A stretch of 40,720 nt of DNA from an uncultured Paracoccaceae bacterium (GTDB taxonomy: Bacteria; Pseudomonadota; Alphaproteobacteria; Rhodobacterales; Rhodobacteraceae). The DNA is taken from positions 1 to 40,720 of the forward strand of contig CALICM010000064.1 of assembly GCA_938049225.1 (NCBI GenBank). Reading direction: 5' to 3'. Below are positions 8,501 through 17,136 of this stretch, piece by piece. A model generated the notes under the pieces. That model did no database searches. It was not told the DNA's origin and worked only from the letters and a program-made list of their open reading frames with translations. Position numbers and translations under genes: made by a program. The number at the start of each line of letters is the position of its first letter. Position 1 is the stretch's first letter.

Positions 8501-8898
8501 CAGCCTTGGTCGACCGCCTGTCAGGGCCGGGCATCGGGTTTGACGACGTGCAGGGGCGCTACCGGATCGACGGTGACCGCCTGACCGTGCAGAACGCACG
8601 CGCGGTGGGGCCTGCTTTGGGCATCACGCTGGAAGGGGTGTATAATCTGGCATCCAAGGGCCTGGATCTGGGCGGCGTCGTCTCGCCCTTTTATGCGATC
8701 AATGGTGTGACCGAACGGATCCCTCTGTTTGGTCGATTGTTGGGCGGCCGTCCGGGGCAGGGGCTGCTGGCGGCAAACTTCAGAATTACCGGGTCGGGCA
8801 GCGATCCGCAGATTTCGGTCAATCCCTTGTCCCTGCTGGCCCCGGGTGCGGCGCGCGAGTTGTTTCGGACCAGCGCTGGCAAGACCCCGACGGAATAA
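5521..8898 (+). CDS. AsmA/YhdP-like envelope protein (DUF3971/AsmA-like C-terminal)
   Basis: A very large protein (1125 residues) with one N-terminal transmembrane helix near residues 45-62 and a long periplasmic region rich in alternating beta-strands. The C-terminal part (about residues 840-1110) has the AsmA-like pattern of repeated short strands ending in ISVNPLSLLAPGAARELF. By family resemblance (YhdP, TamB, AsmA) it is likely a bridge-like protein that carries phospholipids between inner and outer membranes, anchored in the inner membrane. The start is the GTG at 5521, after GATAGGGGATG; no in-frame ATG is nearby. queA starts 9 bp after the stop, so they probably share a transcript. Family level is secure, exact subfamily less so. 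Confidence 0.8.
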   Translation: MLKGPKRFQPPPTIVAAPRRPRRTAHALARLAAFGLRETGSALAKVLSFATFVALFLVLLLDAEDRQLRIDPRVTAWAAERFGAEDLSVGAITITLGTPETPAGVTFEDLRIGGSDPVGDQSVARVQTELSVIDGLQGQLRPEALAIGGLAVVMTRTKAGAFTLGTVGGTPIELYAPGSKMPAPEVNFSEILASLTALTDNGLAERLRAVDLTDLSFEYRDLRTGRHWKTTNASANLKREETGFSAQLVAALTSNTGEPLTIFATAQHNTISGQTRNAIRFAGARPSDLASQVSVLEGLQLVEAPVNGALSATLDRVGAVTELSGTLTMAAGAVTPLPDREVSFDGAEVYFDYAPAEDVFSVSRLWVDTSYGELTSAGTIRPQRDSAGGIGSLVAELDLSDVSVAPSAYLTKPISFPHGQVTARVTLDPFRVDIGEAVLYDPSGFGNTAARASATGRVAATPEAWEVAFDAKVNAIPLSRALPFWPATLAGPVRNWVVERIPQARVTRLDAYVRAGADGVTTGLDFDFEDGVAHVLGDLPPIEGAAGNGQIFEGRFDLILSEGAASTAPGQSVNLAGSRLTLPNLKARPVQAEMDLEIEGSLAAALDIIDRKPLRLLERAGTERDLATGHGKAQVSLKLPLRDGITPFDVETRAEAVLTDIRAHGLMADRVLSADTLDLLATNTGITLDGAALLDAVPFTFAYFRGFKPDDGPANVFGALEVTPENLRGIGVNLPEGTVSGQGLAKFDLTLPPGQPPTLTADVALAGLGMSLPSLDWSKTPSAAGTLRVEAELTEPAKLNRVAVAAPGLALDGRLDLTDAGLVGADLSRLALNNWLDAPVVWRKRGDSGSDITINGGMIDLRPNRPDGGDGGGRTIIRARPDQLIVTDGIRLTDAQAEIDTAASPMGRFSGLVNGQARVEGVLQPGGAAYVSATDGGAVLRAAGVYKNATGGMLRLSFLPDAAGGATTGVFSLKGTRVVNAPALAEVLAVATIPALVDRLSGPGIGFDDVQGRYRIDGDRLTVQNARAVGPALGITLEGVYNLASKGLDLGGVVSPFYAINGVTERIPLFGRLLGGRPGQGLLAANFRITGSGSDPQISVNPLSLLAPGAARELFRTSAGKTPTE

Positions 8899-8907
8899 CC
8901 GCACCAC

Positions 8908-9993
8908 ATGCCCAATCTGACCTTGGATGATTTTGACTTCGCGCTGCCTGAGCGACTGATCGCTTTGCGCCCGGTCCGACCGCGCCCTGCCTCGCGCCTG
9001 TTGGTTGCAACGCCGGACACGCTGCTGGATCGGCATGTGACCGATCTACCAGACCTATTGCGCCCTGGTGATTTACTGGTGTTCAACGACACCCGTGTTC
9101 TGCCCGCCCGACTGCGCGGCACGCGGCGGCGCGACAGCGCGCATGGAACCGGGGTCGCACAAATCGAGGTGACATTGGCGGCGGCCCAGCCCGATGGCAC
9201 TTGGGATGCTTTGGCAAAACCGGCGAAACGGCTGGCTGCGGGGGATACTGTCATCTTTGCCGAAGATCTGCGCGCCGAAGTTTTGGCCCGCGACGGGGCG
9301 ATGGTGCGGTTGGCCTTTGAGACGCCAGGGGGCACCTTGGACGCCGCCCTTGCCCGCCACGGCGAGATCCCCTTGCCGCCCTATATTGCCGGGCGGCGGG
9401 CGACCGACGCGCGCGACCTTGAAGATTATCAGACGGTTTTCGCGCGCGCGTCAGGGGCAGTCGCGGCGCCGACCGCCTCGCTTCACTTTGACGAGGATCT
9501 GCTGACACGCCTCACGGCCCGTGGGATCGAGAGTTGTTTTGTCACGCTGCACGTGGGCGCGGGGACGTTCTTGCCCGTCACCGTCGATCGGATCGAGGAT
9601 CATAAGATGCACGCGGAATGGGGCACCGTATCCGCACAGGCTGTAGCAGCGATCGAGGCGGCGCGCGCGCGTGGCGGCCGGGTGATCCCGGTCGGCACGA
9701 CAGCGCTGCGGTTGATCGAAACAGCCGCTCAGGCCAATGGGCGGATGGCCACATATACTGGCATGACCGATATCTTCCTGCGGCCCGGCACGCCACTGCA
9801 TGTGACCGATGGTTTGATGACAAACTTTCATCTGCCCCGTTCGACCCTGTTAATGCTGGTCGCGACGCTCATGGGCACCGAGCGGATCCAGCAAATATAT
9901 GCCCATGCGATCACCGAAAATTATCGATTTTTCTCCTACGGGGACAGCTCGCTTTTGCTCCCGTCGTCGGGTGTGAACAAAAACGACACCTAG
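8908..9993 (+). CDS. queA: S-adenosylmethionine:tRNA ribosyltransferase-isomerase QueA
   Basis: A 361-residue enzyme of queuosine synthesis. It transfers and isomerises the ribosyl group of SAM onto preQ1 at the wobble position of GUN tRNAs, giving epoxyqueuosine. The sequence is typical along its length: [16 protein letters not shown] near the N-terminus, [31 protein letters not shown] in the middle, [11 protein letters not shown], then HKMHAEW, and [10 protein letters not shown] near the C-terminus. Length agrees with the family (about 340-360). It begins 9 bp after the AsmA-like gene. The reading frame ends in NKNDT, beyond the usual SYGDSSLL ending. Confidence 0.95.
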   Translation: MPNLTLDDFDFALPERLIALRPVRPRPASRLLVATPDTLLDRHVTDLPDLLRPGDLLVFNDTRVLPARLRGTRRRDSAHGTGVAQIEVTLAAAQPDGTWDALAKPAKRLAAGDTVIFAEDLRAEVLARDGAMVRLAFETPGGTLDAALARHGEIPLPPYIAGRRATDARDLEDYQTVFARASGAVAAPTASLHFDEDLLTRLTARGIESCFVTLHVGAGTFLPVTVDRIEDHKMHAEWGTVSAQAVAAIEAARARGGRVIPVGTTALRLIETAAQANGRMATYTGMTDIFLRPGTPLHVTDGLMTNFHLPRSTLLMLVATLMGTERIQQIYAHAITENYRFFSYGDSSLLLPSSGVNKNDT

Positions 9994-10067
9994 GGCGTCG
10001 CGCCTGTGTCAGCATGTGCCGCCTCGTTTCGGCAATGGGGGGTCATAAACCCCAATCGGAGGCCGAG

Positions 10068-11342
10068 ATGCTGACCGCCCTGCGCACCGCCTGGCCCCTA
10101 TTCCTGGGCATGCTGCTGCTGATGATCGGCAACGGGTTGCAAGGCACGCTGTTGGGGGTGCGTGGCGCGATCGAGGGATTCTCGGCCACCACGATGTCCT
10201 ATGTGATGTCCGCCTACTTCGTAGGGTTCCTGATCGGTTCGCGCCTGACACCACGATTGATCCGGCGGGTGGGTCATGTGCGGGTGTTCGCGGCCTTGGC
10301 CTCGCTGATCTCGGCGGCATTTATTCTCTATGCCGCTTTGCCGCATCCGGTCAGTTGGGCGTTGATGCGGCTGCTGGTTGGGGTCTGTTTCGCGGGCGTT
10401 TACGTTGTTGCGGAAAGCTGGCTGAACGCCACAGCGACAAACGAGACGCGGGGGCAGACCTTGTCCCTTTATCTCATCGTACAGATGGGGGGGATTGTCG
10501 CGGCACAGGGCCTGCTGAATGTGGCGGATCCCGGCGGCTACACCCTGTTCGTGATCATGTCGGTGCTTGTTTCGGTCTCGTTCGCGCCGATCCTGTTGGC
10601 GGTCACACCCGCGCCCTATTTTGAAACCACCAAACCGATGAGCTTGGGCGCGCTATTTCAAGCCTCGCCACTGGGCATGGTTGGGATGTTTCTGTTGGGT
10701 GGTATTTTCTCGGCGATGTTCGGGATGGCGCCTGTGTTCGCAACGGAAACCGGGTTGACGGCTGCGCAAACCTCGCTCTTTGTGGCGTTGATTTATGCTG
10801 GGGGGATGATCCTGCAGTATCCTATCGGGTGGATGTCGGATCGGATGGATCGCCGGTGGTTGATCTTGGGCAGCACAGGGGTCGGGGCGGGTGTGGTTTT
10901 GCTTGGGCTGCCGTTTCTGGAGAGCTTTGTCCTGGTTTGCATCCTTGCTTTTATCGCCGGGGGTGTCGCGAACCCATTGTATTCGTTGCTGATTGCTCAT
11001 ACCAACGATTTCCTCGAGTACGAGGATATGGCCGCTGCCTCGGGCGGGTTGGTTTTCGTCACCGGCCTTGGGGCGATCACGGGACCACTGGTGATTGGCT
11101 GGTTGATGGGGGCCTTTGGCGCTTGGACGTTTTTTGGTTTCATCGCGGCACTCTTTGCCCTGATCACGGCTTACGCGCTGTATCGGATGACCCAACGCGC
11201 CGCACCTTCGGTTGAGGAGACTTCTGCCTATGCTGTGCTGACACCGCAATCCTCGCCCGTTGCGGTCGAGGTGGCCCAAGAGGTCGCCATCGAGATGGCA
11301 GAGGAAGCGGATGACGCTGGCGAGGCGCCCCAACCAGCGTAA
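10068..11342 (+). CDS. MFS transporter
   Basis: A 424-residue major facilitator with about twelve hydrophobic segments. It begins TAWPLFLGMLLLMIGNGLQG and has the conserved cytoplasmic-loop pattern GSRLTPRLIRRVGHVR after the second segment, with a matching WMSDRMDRRW loop in the second half. It resembles the YcaD-like group, whose substrates are mostly unknown. The C-terminal tail after the last helix (from about residue 375) is acidic and glutamate-rich. The start is the ATG at 10068, with GGAGG five bases upstream; the longer open frame upstream runs across queA and is not coding. The DUF924 gene follows after 32 bp. Confidence 0.85.
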   Translation: MLTALRTAWPLFLGMLLLMIGNGLQGTLLGVRGAIEGFSATTMSYVMSAYFVGFLIGSRLTPRLIRRVGHVRVFAALASLISAAFILYAALPHPVSWALMRLLVGVCFAGVYVVAESWLNATATNETRGQTLSLYLIVQMGGIVAAQGLLNVADPGGYTLFVIMSVLVSVSFAPILLAVTPAPYFETTKPMSLGALFQASPLGMVGMFLLGGIFSAMFGMAPVFATETGLTAAQTSLFVALIYAGGMILQYPIGWMSDRMDRRWLILGSTGVGAGVVLLGLPFLESFVLVCILAFIAGGVANPLYSLLIAHTNDFLEYEDMAAASGGLVFVTGLGAITGPLVIGWLMGAFGAWTFFGFIAALFALITAYALYRMTQRAAPSVEETSAYAVLTPQSSPVAVEVAQEVAIEMAEEADDAGEAPQPA

Positions 11343-11374
11343 TCCCCATTGCGTTTTGCGCCTGCTCTGCCACG

Positions 11375-11980
11375 ATGCCGGGTATGACCGAGACCCCTGA
11401 AAGCCTGATCGCCTTTTGGACCGACGAGGTGACCGAGCCTGGTTGGTACAAAGCGGATGATGCCACAGACGCCCTGATCACAAAGCGGTTCGGGGGGCTG
11501 TGGCAGCGGGTGCGCGCGACCGGCGAGGCGGCCTGGCCGGGGGATTTGTTTGCGACGATCCTGTTGTGCGATCAATTTGCCCGCAACATGCACCGTGGAC
11601 AGGCCGAGGCTTTTGTCATGGACGATTTGGCACGGCGTTTGGTGCGCATGGGGATTGCGCAGGGCGCGGATTTGGCGACAGCCCAGCCGTTGCGGCAATT
11701 TTGGTACATGCCCTTAACGCATTCCGAGGATTTGGCGGATCAGGACGATGCCGTTGCCCTGATCGCGGAACGTTTAGACAGTGCGGAAACACTGTTGCAT
11801 GCCAAGGCCCATCGCGCGGTGATCCAGCGCTTTGGTCGCTTTCCATTTCGCAATGCGGCCCTAGGTCGGGTGGATACGGCGCAGGAGATCGCATTTCTGG
11901 CGGATGGCGGTTACGCGGCCCTCGTGCGGGAAATGCGCGATGAAGGTGCGGCAAATCCGCAGGCTGCTGGCCAGTCGTGA
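11375..11980 (+). CDS. DUF924 family protein
   Basis: A 201-residue helical protein of the DUF924 family, which is broadly distributed and has no established function. Family patterns are seen in order: IAFWTDE near the start, LLCDQFARNMHRGQAEAF near residue 70, FWYMPLTHSEDLADQD near 108, and HRAVIQRFGRFPFRNAALGR near 148. ATGs at 11375 and 11384 are both possible starts. It lies between the MFS gene and lpdA on the same strand, with 46 bp to the lpdA ATG. Confidence 0.85.
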   Translation: MPGMTETPESLIAFWTDEVTEPGWYKADDATDALITKRFGGLWQRVRATGEAAWPGDLFATILLCDQFARNMHRGQAEAFVMDDLARRLVRMGIAQGADLATAQPLRQFWYMPLTHSEDLADQDDAVALIAERLDSAETLLHAKAHRAVIQRFGRFPFRNAALGRVDTAQEIAFLADGGYAALVREMRDEGAANPQAAGQS

Positions 11981-12026
11981 GCAGATGGTTTAACGTTAAG
12001 CTATATTTTTGGAGGGGGGTCCGCAC

Positions 12027-13424
12027 ATGGCCGATCAAAGCTTTGATGTCGTCGTAATTGGGGCTGGTCCGGGCGGCTATGTTGCCGCCATTCGGGCTGC
12101 GCAGTTGGGGCTGAAGGCTTGCGTTGTTGAGCGCGAGCATCTGGGCGGGATCTGTTTGAACTGGGGCTGCATTCCGACCAAGGCCATGCTGCGCTCGTCC
12201 GAGGTGTTTCATTTGATGCACCGGGCAAAAGAGTTTGGGCTGTCGGCGACCGGGGTTGATTATGACATCGACGCGGTGGTGAAACGCTCGCGCGGGGTGG
12301 CCAAACAACTGTCCAGTGGCGTGGGCCATCTGCTAAAGAAGAACAAAGTCACCGTGATCATGGGCGAGGCGACGCTGCCCGGCAAAGGGAAGGTTTCGGT
12401 CAAAACCGACAAGGGAACCGAGACGCTGAGCGCGAAGAACATCATCTTGGCCACTGGCGCGCGGGCGCGCGAATTGCCGGGGCTCGAGGCGGATGGCAAA
12501 CGGGTCTGGACCTATAAACACGCGCTGCAGCCGCCGCATATGCCGAAGAAGCTTCTGGTCATCGGCTCAGGCGCCATCGGTATTGAATTCGCCAGCTTTT
12601 ATAATACCTTAGGCGCTGAAACGACGGTGGTCGAGGTGATGGACCGGGTTTTGCCAGTCGAAGACGCCGAGATCTCGGGCTTTGCGAAAAAGGCTTTTGT
12701 GAAACAGGGTATGACGATCATGGAAAAGGCCATGGTCAAGCAGTTGGACCGCAAGGCTGATAAGGTGATCGCGCATATAGAAGCGGGCGGCAAGGTGCAA
12801 CAGGTTGAGGTCGATACAGTCATCTCGGCCGTCGGCATCGTTGGCAATGTCGAGGGGCTGGGGCTTGAGGCTTTGGGCGCCAAGGTGGATCGCACCCATG
12901 TTGTCACGGACGAATACTGCCGCACTGGGGTCGAGGGGCTCTTTGCCATCGGCGACATCGCTGGCGCGCCTTGGTTGGCGCATAAGGCCAGCCACGAAGG
13001 TGTCATGGTGGCCGAATTGATTGCAGGCAAGAACAACGTCCACCCGGTCAAGCCCGAGGCCATCGCGGGTTGTACCTATTGTCATCCACAAGTGGCGTCG
13101 GTCGGGTACTCCGAGGCGAAGGCCAAGGAATTGGGGTACGAGATCAAGGTCGGGCATTTTCCCTTTATCGGCAACGGCAAAGCAATTGCCTTGGGCGAGG
13201 CTGAAGGGATGGTGAAAACCGTTTTCGACGCCAAAACGGGCGAGTTGTTGGGCGCGCATATGGTTGGGGCCGAGGTGACTGAACTGATCCAGGGCTATGT
13301 GGTGGGACGGACGCTGGAAACCACTGAAGAGGATCTGATGAACACGGTATTCCCGCATCCGACGCTGAGCGAGATGATGCATGAAAGTGTGCTGGATGCA
13401 TACGGGCGGGCGATCCACTTCTAA
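12027..13424 (+). CDS. lpdA: Dihydrolipoyl dehydrogenase
   Basis: A 465-residue flavoprotein disulfide reductase that reoxidises dihydrolipoamide with NAD, serving as E3 of 2-oxoacid dehydrogenase complexes or glycine cleavage. The FAD-binding glycine motif is VVIGAGPGGYVAAIRA near the start. The redox disulfide is in GGICLNWGCIPTKAML (C-x4-C). The NAD-binding motif is VIGSGAIGIEFASFY near residue 180, and the second FAD motif is GLFAIGDIAG. The catalytic dyad is in HPTLSEMMHE near the end. The start is the ATG at 12027, after GGAGGGGGG. It is not beside genes for E1 or E2, so which complex it serves cannot be read from context. lipA lies 3.7 kb away in the same window. Confidence 0.95.
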   Translation: MADQSFDVVVIGAGPGGYVAAIRAAQLGLKACVVEREHLGGICLNWGCIPTKAMLRSSEVFHLMHRAKEFGLSATGVDYDIDAVVKRSRGVAKQLSSGVGHLLKKNKVTVIMGEATLPGKGKVSVKTDKGTETLSAKNIILATGARARELPGLEADGKRVWTYKHALQPPHMPKKLLVIGSGAIGIEFASFYNTLGAETTVVEVMDRVLPVEDAEISGFAKKAFVKQGMTIMEKAMVKQLDRKADKVIAHIEAGGKVQQVEVDTVISAVGIVGNVEGLGLEALGAKVDRTHVVTDEYCRTGVEGLFAIGDIAGAPWLAHKASHEGVMVAELIAGKNNVHPVKPEAIAGCTYCHPQVASVGYSEAKAKELGYEIKVGHFPFIGNGKAIALGEAEGMVKTVFDAKTGELLGAHMVGAEVTELIQGYVVGRTLETTEEDLMNTVFPHPTLSEMMHESVLDAYGRAIHF

Positions 13425-13429
13425 AAGGG

Positions 13430-14380
13430 TTAGCGAAACTGACCGGCCAGCTCGACCAACTCCCCGCCAAGACCTGATTTGAACCGTTTGACACCAGCGG
13501 CGGCCGCGTCGTTGACGCCACCCAAGTCCAGGTCGGTCACACCGCGACTGCGCAGTTGGCACAGCGTGTCCCACAAGGCGAGGTGATTGGCGGCGGCATC
13601 ACGCCCGGCTTCGGTCACCCAACCGGCTTGATAAGTGGCGGCACTTCCGTGGATGAATATCAAAACACCGGCCAGCACATCGCCTGCGGGGTCCCGCACA
13701 TGTGCGATACCCATCGCCTGCTGGGGCGCAAAGCCTTTGGCGAGATGTGTCAGGGTTTTGGGACTCGCCCCGGCATAGCCCTTTGCTTGTTTGTCCGGGG
13801 TGTACCCGCCCAGGAACATCGATAGGGCTGAGCCGCTCCAATCCCAATGAACCTGCAATTGCCCGCGTTCGGCCTTGCTCAGCATATTGCGCCACTTGGG
13901 CTTAAGCCGTGCGCGCAAGGCGGCTTCGGTCCCCGTCAGGTCACACCAGATGGTTTGATAGGGCTGGCTTTCGAGTACTCGTTTCATATCCCCGATTTTT
14001 GCCAAAGCATCGCGCTGGCGCAGCGGAACCTCGGGCAGCAAGCGACGGCGACGGCCTGGGCGCTGGGGGAAAGCTTCGCATAGGGTCGTGAAGAAGGCCG
14101 CGATTTGCGTGGGGGAGCCGAAACCCTCGCACCATAAGGGGCCGCGGTCCAAGATCACCGCGTGAATGGCACGGCGGATCAGGGCGGCCTCTTGCAGTTG
14201 GACCAATCCGGCGACAGCGCTGTCGATGCGGATCAAAGCCCTCAATGGTCGCTGGCCCATAGCCGGACACAGTGCATCCGCATAAGCGCGCGACTGGAGC
14301 AAGGTCGAGCGACGGATCGTGCCAAAAGCCGCGTCCCATTCCGTCGGATCAGGGCCTGACCATTCAAGTGTACAGATCAT
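13430..14380 (-). CDS. FemAB/GNAT-type acyltransferase-like protein
   Basis: A 316-residue protein of the FemAB-like/GNAT superfamily. Features include RARLKPKWRNMLSKAERG near residues 155-172, resembling the region that binds the acyl carrier in FemAB relatives. A C-terminal GNAT-like half follows: AGVLIFIHGSAATYQAGWVTEAGRD, then LALWDTLCQLRSRGVTDLDLGGV, ending GVKRFKSGLGGELVELAG. The last motif is typical of bacterial FemAB-like proteins of Gram-negatives, thought to act on lipids, peptidoglycan or polysaccharide; the substrate is unknown. It converges on lpdA with only five bases between the stops. The family call is good, the reaction unknown. Confidence 0.8.
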   Translation of the reverse strand: MICTLEWSGPDPTEWDAAFGTIRRSTLLQSRAYADALCPAMGQRPLRALIRIDSAVAGLVQLQEAALIRRAIHAVILDRGPLWCEGFGSPTQIAAFFTTLCEAFPQRPGRRRRLLPEVPLRQRDALAKIGDMKRVLESQPYQTIWCDLTGTEAALRARLKPKWRNMLSKAERGQLQVHWDWSGSALSMFLGGYTPDKQAKGYAGASPKTLTHLAKGFAPQQAMGIAHVRDPAGDVLAGVLIFIHGSAATYQAGWVTEAGRDAAANHLALWDTLCQLRSRGVTDLDLGGVNDAAAAGVKRFKSGLGGELVELAGQFR

Positions 14381-14438
14381 GGCCTCAGCTATGGCGCCTT
14401 AGGGTTAACAGAGGGCAAAGACTTTAAGGCCGTGATGC

Positions 14439-16130
14439 TTAAGCCGCCTTGGTTTGCGCCACCATCGCCTCGACCACCTTGAAATACTCGGTCAGTTCTT
14501 TCAGACGGGTCGACTGATCCCTGAGCGTCGCGGCGCTCGACGCGTTTTGATCCGCGACCGCCGAGTTTGACTGGGTGATCCCATCAAGCTCCGAGATTGA
14601 GGCGCTGACCTCGGTCACCCCGTTTGCCTGCTCGCTACATGCGACCGAGATTTCGTTGATCCGCGCGCTCAAGTCGTGCACCGAACTCATGATGTCGCCG
14701 ATGGCGGTCCCGCTGCTGCGGACCAGTTCAGCGCCTTCCTGGACGCGGACCCCGCTTTCCGAGATCAACTTGCCAATGTCGGCGGCCGCCTCGCTGGAAC
14801 GTTGCGCCAGGGTCCGCACCTCGGCGGCAACGACGGCGAAACCTTTGCCCGCATCGCCCGCGCGCGCGGCCTCAACCGCCGCGTTAAGGGCCAGAAGGTT
14901 GGTTTGGAACGAGATGGAATCAATAACAGTCGTAATCTCGCCAATCCGGGCCGACACATCCTCGATCGCGCTCATCGCGGTGATAACACTTTCGACGACC
15001 GAGCGGCCAGAATCGGCTTTGCTTTGTGCGCTGGCGGCCAGCTTTGTGCCCTCGTTTGCATTTTTGGCGGTGGCCGAGATTGTGGCCGGGATCTCCTCCA
15101 TCGTGGCGGCGGTTTCCTCAAGCGTTGCGGCCTGGCGTTCCGCGCGGTTCGACAGGTCCCGCGCGCCTTGGGCGATTTGTTGCGCGTCGTGTTGGATGCC
15201 GCCCGAGGTGGCTTTAATGTCGCGGATCGTCTCGCTCAACGTTGTGACCATGGCATTAAAGTCAGCTTTCAAAGGGGCGAGCGCGGGATCGAAAGCCTCA
15301 GTCACCTTGGTTTCTAGATCCCCATTGCGCACCCGGGACACAGCTGCAGCAATCGCATCCAAGGCAACTTTGCGATCCGAAATATCCGAGGCGACTTTGA
15401 CGACTTTGACGACTTCACCGCTGCTGTCGAGGATTGGATTGTATATCGCGTTCAGATACACCTCCCGTCCATCTCGGCGGACCCGCCGCACTTCGCCCGA
15501 AAATGGCTTCTTGTCCAGAAAACGATCCCAGAACTCCTTGTAGTCGGCGTTGCTGACCAGATGTTCGGGCGCGAAGATGCGGTGTTTCTTGCCGCGCATC
15601 TCAGCCTCGGCATAACCCATAGTGGCGCAGAAATTCGCATTTGCCCGCAGAATCGTGCCGGAGACATCGAATTCGATCACCGAGAGGGATTTTTCGATGG
15701 CCCGCATCTTGGCCCGATTGTCGACAGTCTCTTCCATTTCCTGCGTCATCTCGGTCGCATACATGATCACTGACGCGACCATGCCCGAGGCATTAAGCAC
15801 AGGTGCATAACTGGCCTCTAACCAAACCAATTCGCCAGTGCTATTGAAGCGGCGCACCCGGTTGGTGTGCGCATCACCTGCCCGCAGACCGTCCCAAAAG
15901 ACCCCATAGGCGTCCGTGTCTGGATAATCCGGCCAGACCAACATTTTGTGGTTTTGACCTAACAGCGCGTCCCGCTCGTAATTGAACAATTTTAAGAAAT
16001 TGTCGTTGGCTGATATGATTTCACCATCCAAATCGAAATGGAGGACACAAAATTGACGATCCAAAGCGGTCAAAATCGCGGATTTTTCGGATTCGCTCGT
16101 GTTCTTAGATGTTTTTCGCTTGCCGATCAT
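14439..16130 (-). CDS. Soluble methyl-accepting chemotaxis protein with two PAS domains
   Basis: A 563-residue chemoreceptor without transmembrane helices. PAS domain 1 covers about residues 25-130 ([21 protein letters not shown]) and PAS domain 2 about 145-255 ([18 protein letters not shown]). Each ends in a PAC-like strand ([16 protein letters not shown] in the second). A HAMP-like stretch follows ([16 protein letters not shown]), then the coiled MCP signalling domain with the hairpin tip [30 protein letters not shown]. Such receptors usually sense redox state, oxygen or a small cytoplasmic ligand through heme or flavin in PAS and pass the signal to CheA/CheW. No che genes are in the window. 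The gene is monocistronic, with 121 bp between it and the membrane-protein gene upstream of it. Confidence 0.92.
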   Translation of the reverse strand: MIGKRKTSKNTSESEKSAILTALDRQFCVLHFDLDGEIISANDNFLKLFNYERDALLGQNHKMLVWPDYPDTDAYGVFWDGLRAGDAHTNRVRRFNSTGELVWLEASYAPVLNASGMVASVIMYATEMTQEMEETVDNRAKMRAIEKSLSVIEFDVSGTILRANANFCATMGYAEAEMRGKKHRIFAPEHLVSNADYKEFWDRFLDKKPFSGEVRRVRRDGREVYLNAIYNPILDSSGEVVKVVKVASDISDRKVALDAIAAAVSRVRNGDLETKVTEAFDPALAPLKADFNAMVTTLSETIRDIKATSGGIQHDAQQIAQGARDLSNRAERQAATLEETAATMEEIPATISATAKNANEGTKLAASAQSKADSGRSVVESVITAMSAIEDVSARIGEITTVIDSISFQTNLLALNAAVEAARAGDAGKGFAVVAAEVRTLAQRSSEAAADIGKLISESGVRVQEGAELVRSSGTAIGDIMSSVHDLSARINEISVACSEQANGVTEVSASISELDGITQSNSAVADQNASSAATLRDQSTRLKELTEYFKVVEAMVAQTKAA

Positions 16131-16251
16131 TATTCGAGACCCCGTAATGTCAAATACTCAAAGGGGAAGTATCGGCTAATTCTGTAGATATCTTTAAGAT
16201 AGAAGGGCGGCCACAGCGGTCCACGCCGCGCGGTGTTTCCGGGGCAGGGGG

Positions 16252-16974
16252 TTATTCGAAAACGCTGGAGACACTGCCGTGGAGATCTCTGAGCCGGTAA
16301 TAGACCAGCAGGGACAGTGCGATCCCCAAGACGCTGACCGCCGCGCTGACAAAGATGGCCACGCCCTGGGCCAGGATCGGCAAGGGTTCCAACTGACCGG
16401 ACTCGTCGGGGACAAAATAGTTATAGCCGAACATGAATAACGGAAAGACAATGGCGGCCAAGGTCAGGAAGTAGCGTATCAGAACGCCCACGATCGGCCA
16501 GATATAGGGTTTGCTGAGGGCCCAGGTCCGCCCCCAACTGTCCCAGCCCGCGCGTTCGATTAGTACTATGGGGAGCAGTATGAAAAGACCCGCGGCAACA
16601 TAAAGCCCGGGCAGAATGAAGGCGATCATGGCCAGGCCCGTCAACACTTGCGCCGCGACTGACAACACGACCACTGGACCCAGGCTGACAACGACCAGGC
16701 CAAAATGCGCACGCAGCGTGATGGGGCGGTCTGCAAGCACATCATCCACGACCAACAGCAGAACGCCCGAGATAATCGGGCCGGCCAGAAAGTCGATAAA
16801 GAACGTGTCAATGCCGAACACAATCGTCAGCACACCGGTGAAGGCCCACAGGGCCAGATACATCAGGAAGGACAGGCCCGCGAGCACCAGAAAATTGCCT
16901 TGCAGCAGCCGCACACCGGCTGTGAAAAGCTGACCGCCATTCAGCGTTGCGGGGTTGGGCAGGGGGGTATTCAC
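16252..16974 (-). CDS. Uncharacterised multi-pass membrane protein
   Basis: A 240-residue protein with about six hydrophobic segments (near residues 25-50, 55-80, 95-120, 125-145, 160-185 and 205-228). I do not recognise a characterised family. The short soluble stretch IERAGWDSWGRTWALSKPY between segments resembles the glycine/serine-rich loop of DUF-type integral membrane proteins that have an ERxGxxxAxxRSxxLT motif, but the residues differ. I chose the GTG at 16972-16974 because GGAGG lies five bases upstream (16980-16984); longer open readings cross lipA on the other strand and are not coding. It is divergent from lipA across 162 bp that hold a 26-bp dyad. Confidence 0.7.
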   Translation of the reverse strand: MNTPLPNPATLNGGQLFTAGVRLLQGNFLVLAGLSFLMYLALWAFTGVLTIVFGIDTFFIDFLAGPIISGVLLLVVDDVLADRPITLRAHFGLVVVSLGPVVVLSVAAQVLTGLAMIAFILPGLYVAAGLFILLPIVLIERAGWDSWGRTWALSKPYIWPIVGVLIRYFLTLAAIVFPLFMFGYNYFVPDESGQLEPLPILAQGVAIFVSAAVSVLGIALSLLVYYRLRDLHGSVSSVFE

Positions 16975-17022
16975 ACGGGCCTCCGAAATGGTGTCCTCGC
17001 TATTTAGTGCGGCGTGACCCGA

Positions 17023-17048
17023 ATGTATACCATCTGATCGGTATGCAT
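17023..17048. promoter_or_regulatory. 26-bp dyad between the membrane-protein gene and lipA
   Basis: ATGTATACC at 17023-17031 and GGTATGCAT at 17040-17048 are inverted copies matching at eight of nine positions, separated by eight bases. It lies in the 162-bp divergent region, 49 bp from the GTG at 16974 and about 90 bp before the lipA ATG. The geometry suits a dimeric repressor or activator site. I cannot name the regulator. Confidence 0.45.
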
Positions 17049-17136
17049 CCGGCGCAACCCCGCTTGCGGCGCTTTGCCCCTGACATTGCCCGGGAAAATG
17101 GTTTAGTTGTGAACCAGAAACGCCAGGAGGCCCCCG

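Noticed and set aside
9618-10067. N-terminal extension of the MFS frame
   Set aside because: It overlaps queA in another frame; the ATG at 10068 has a good ribosome site.
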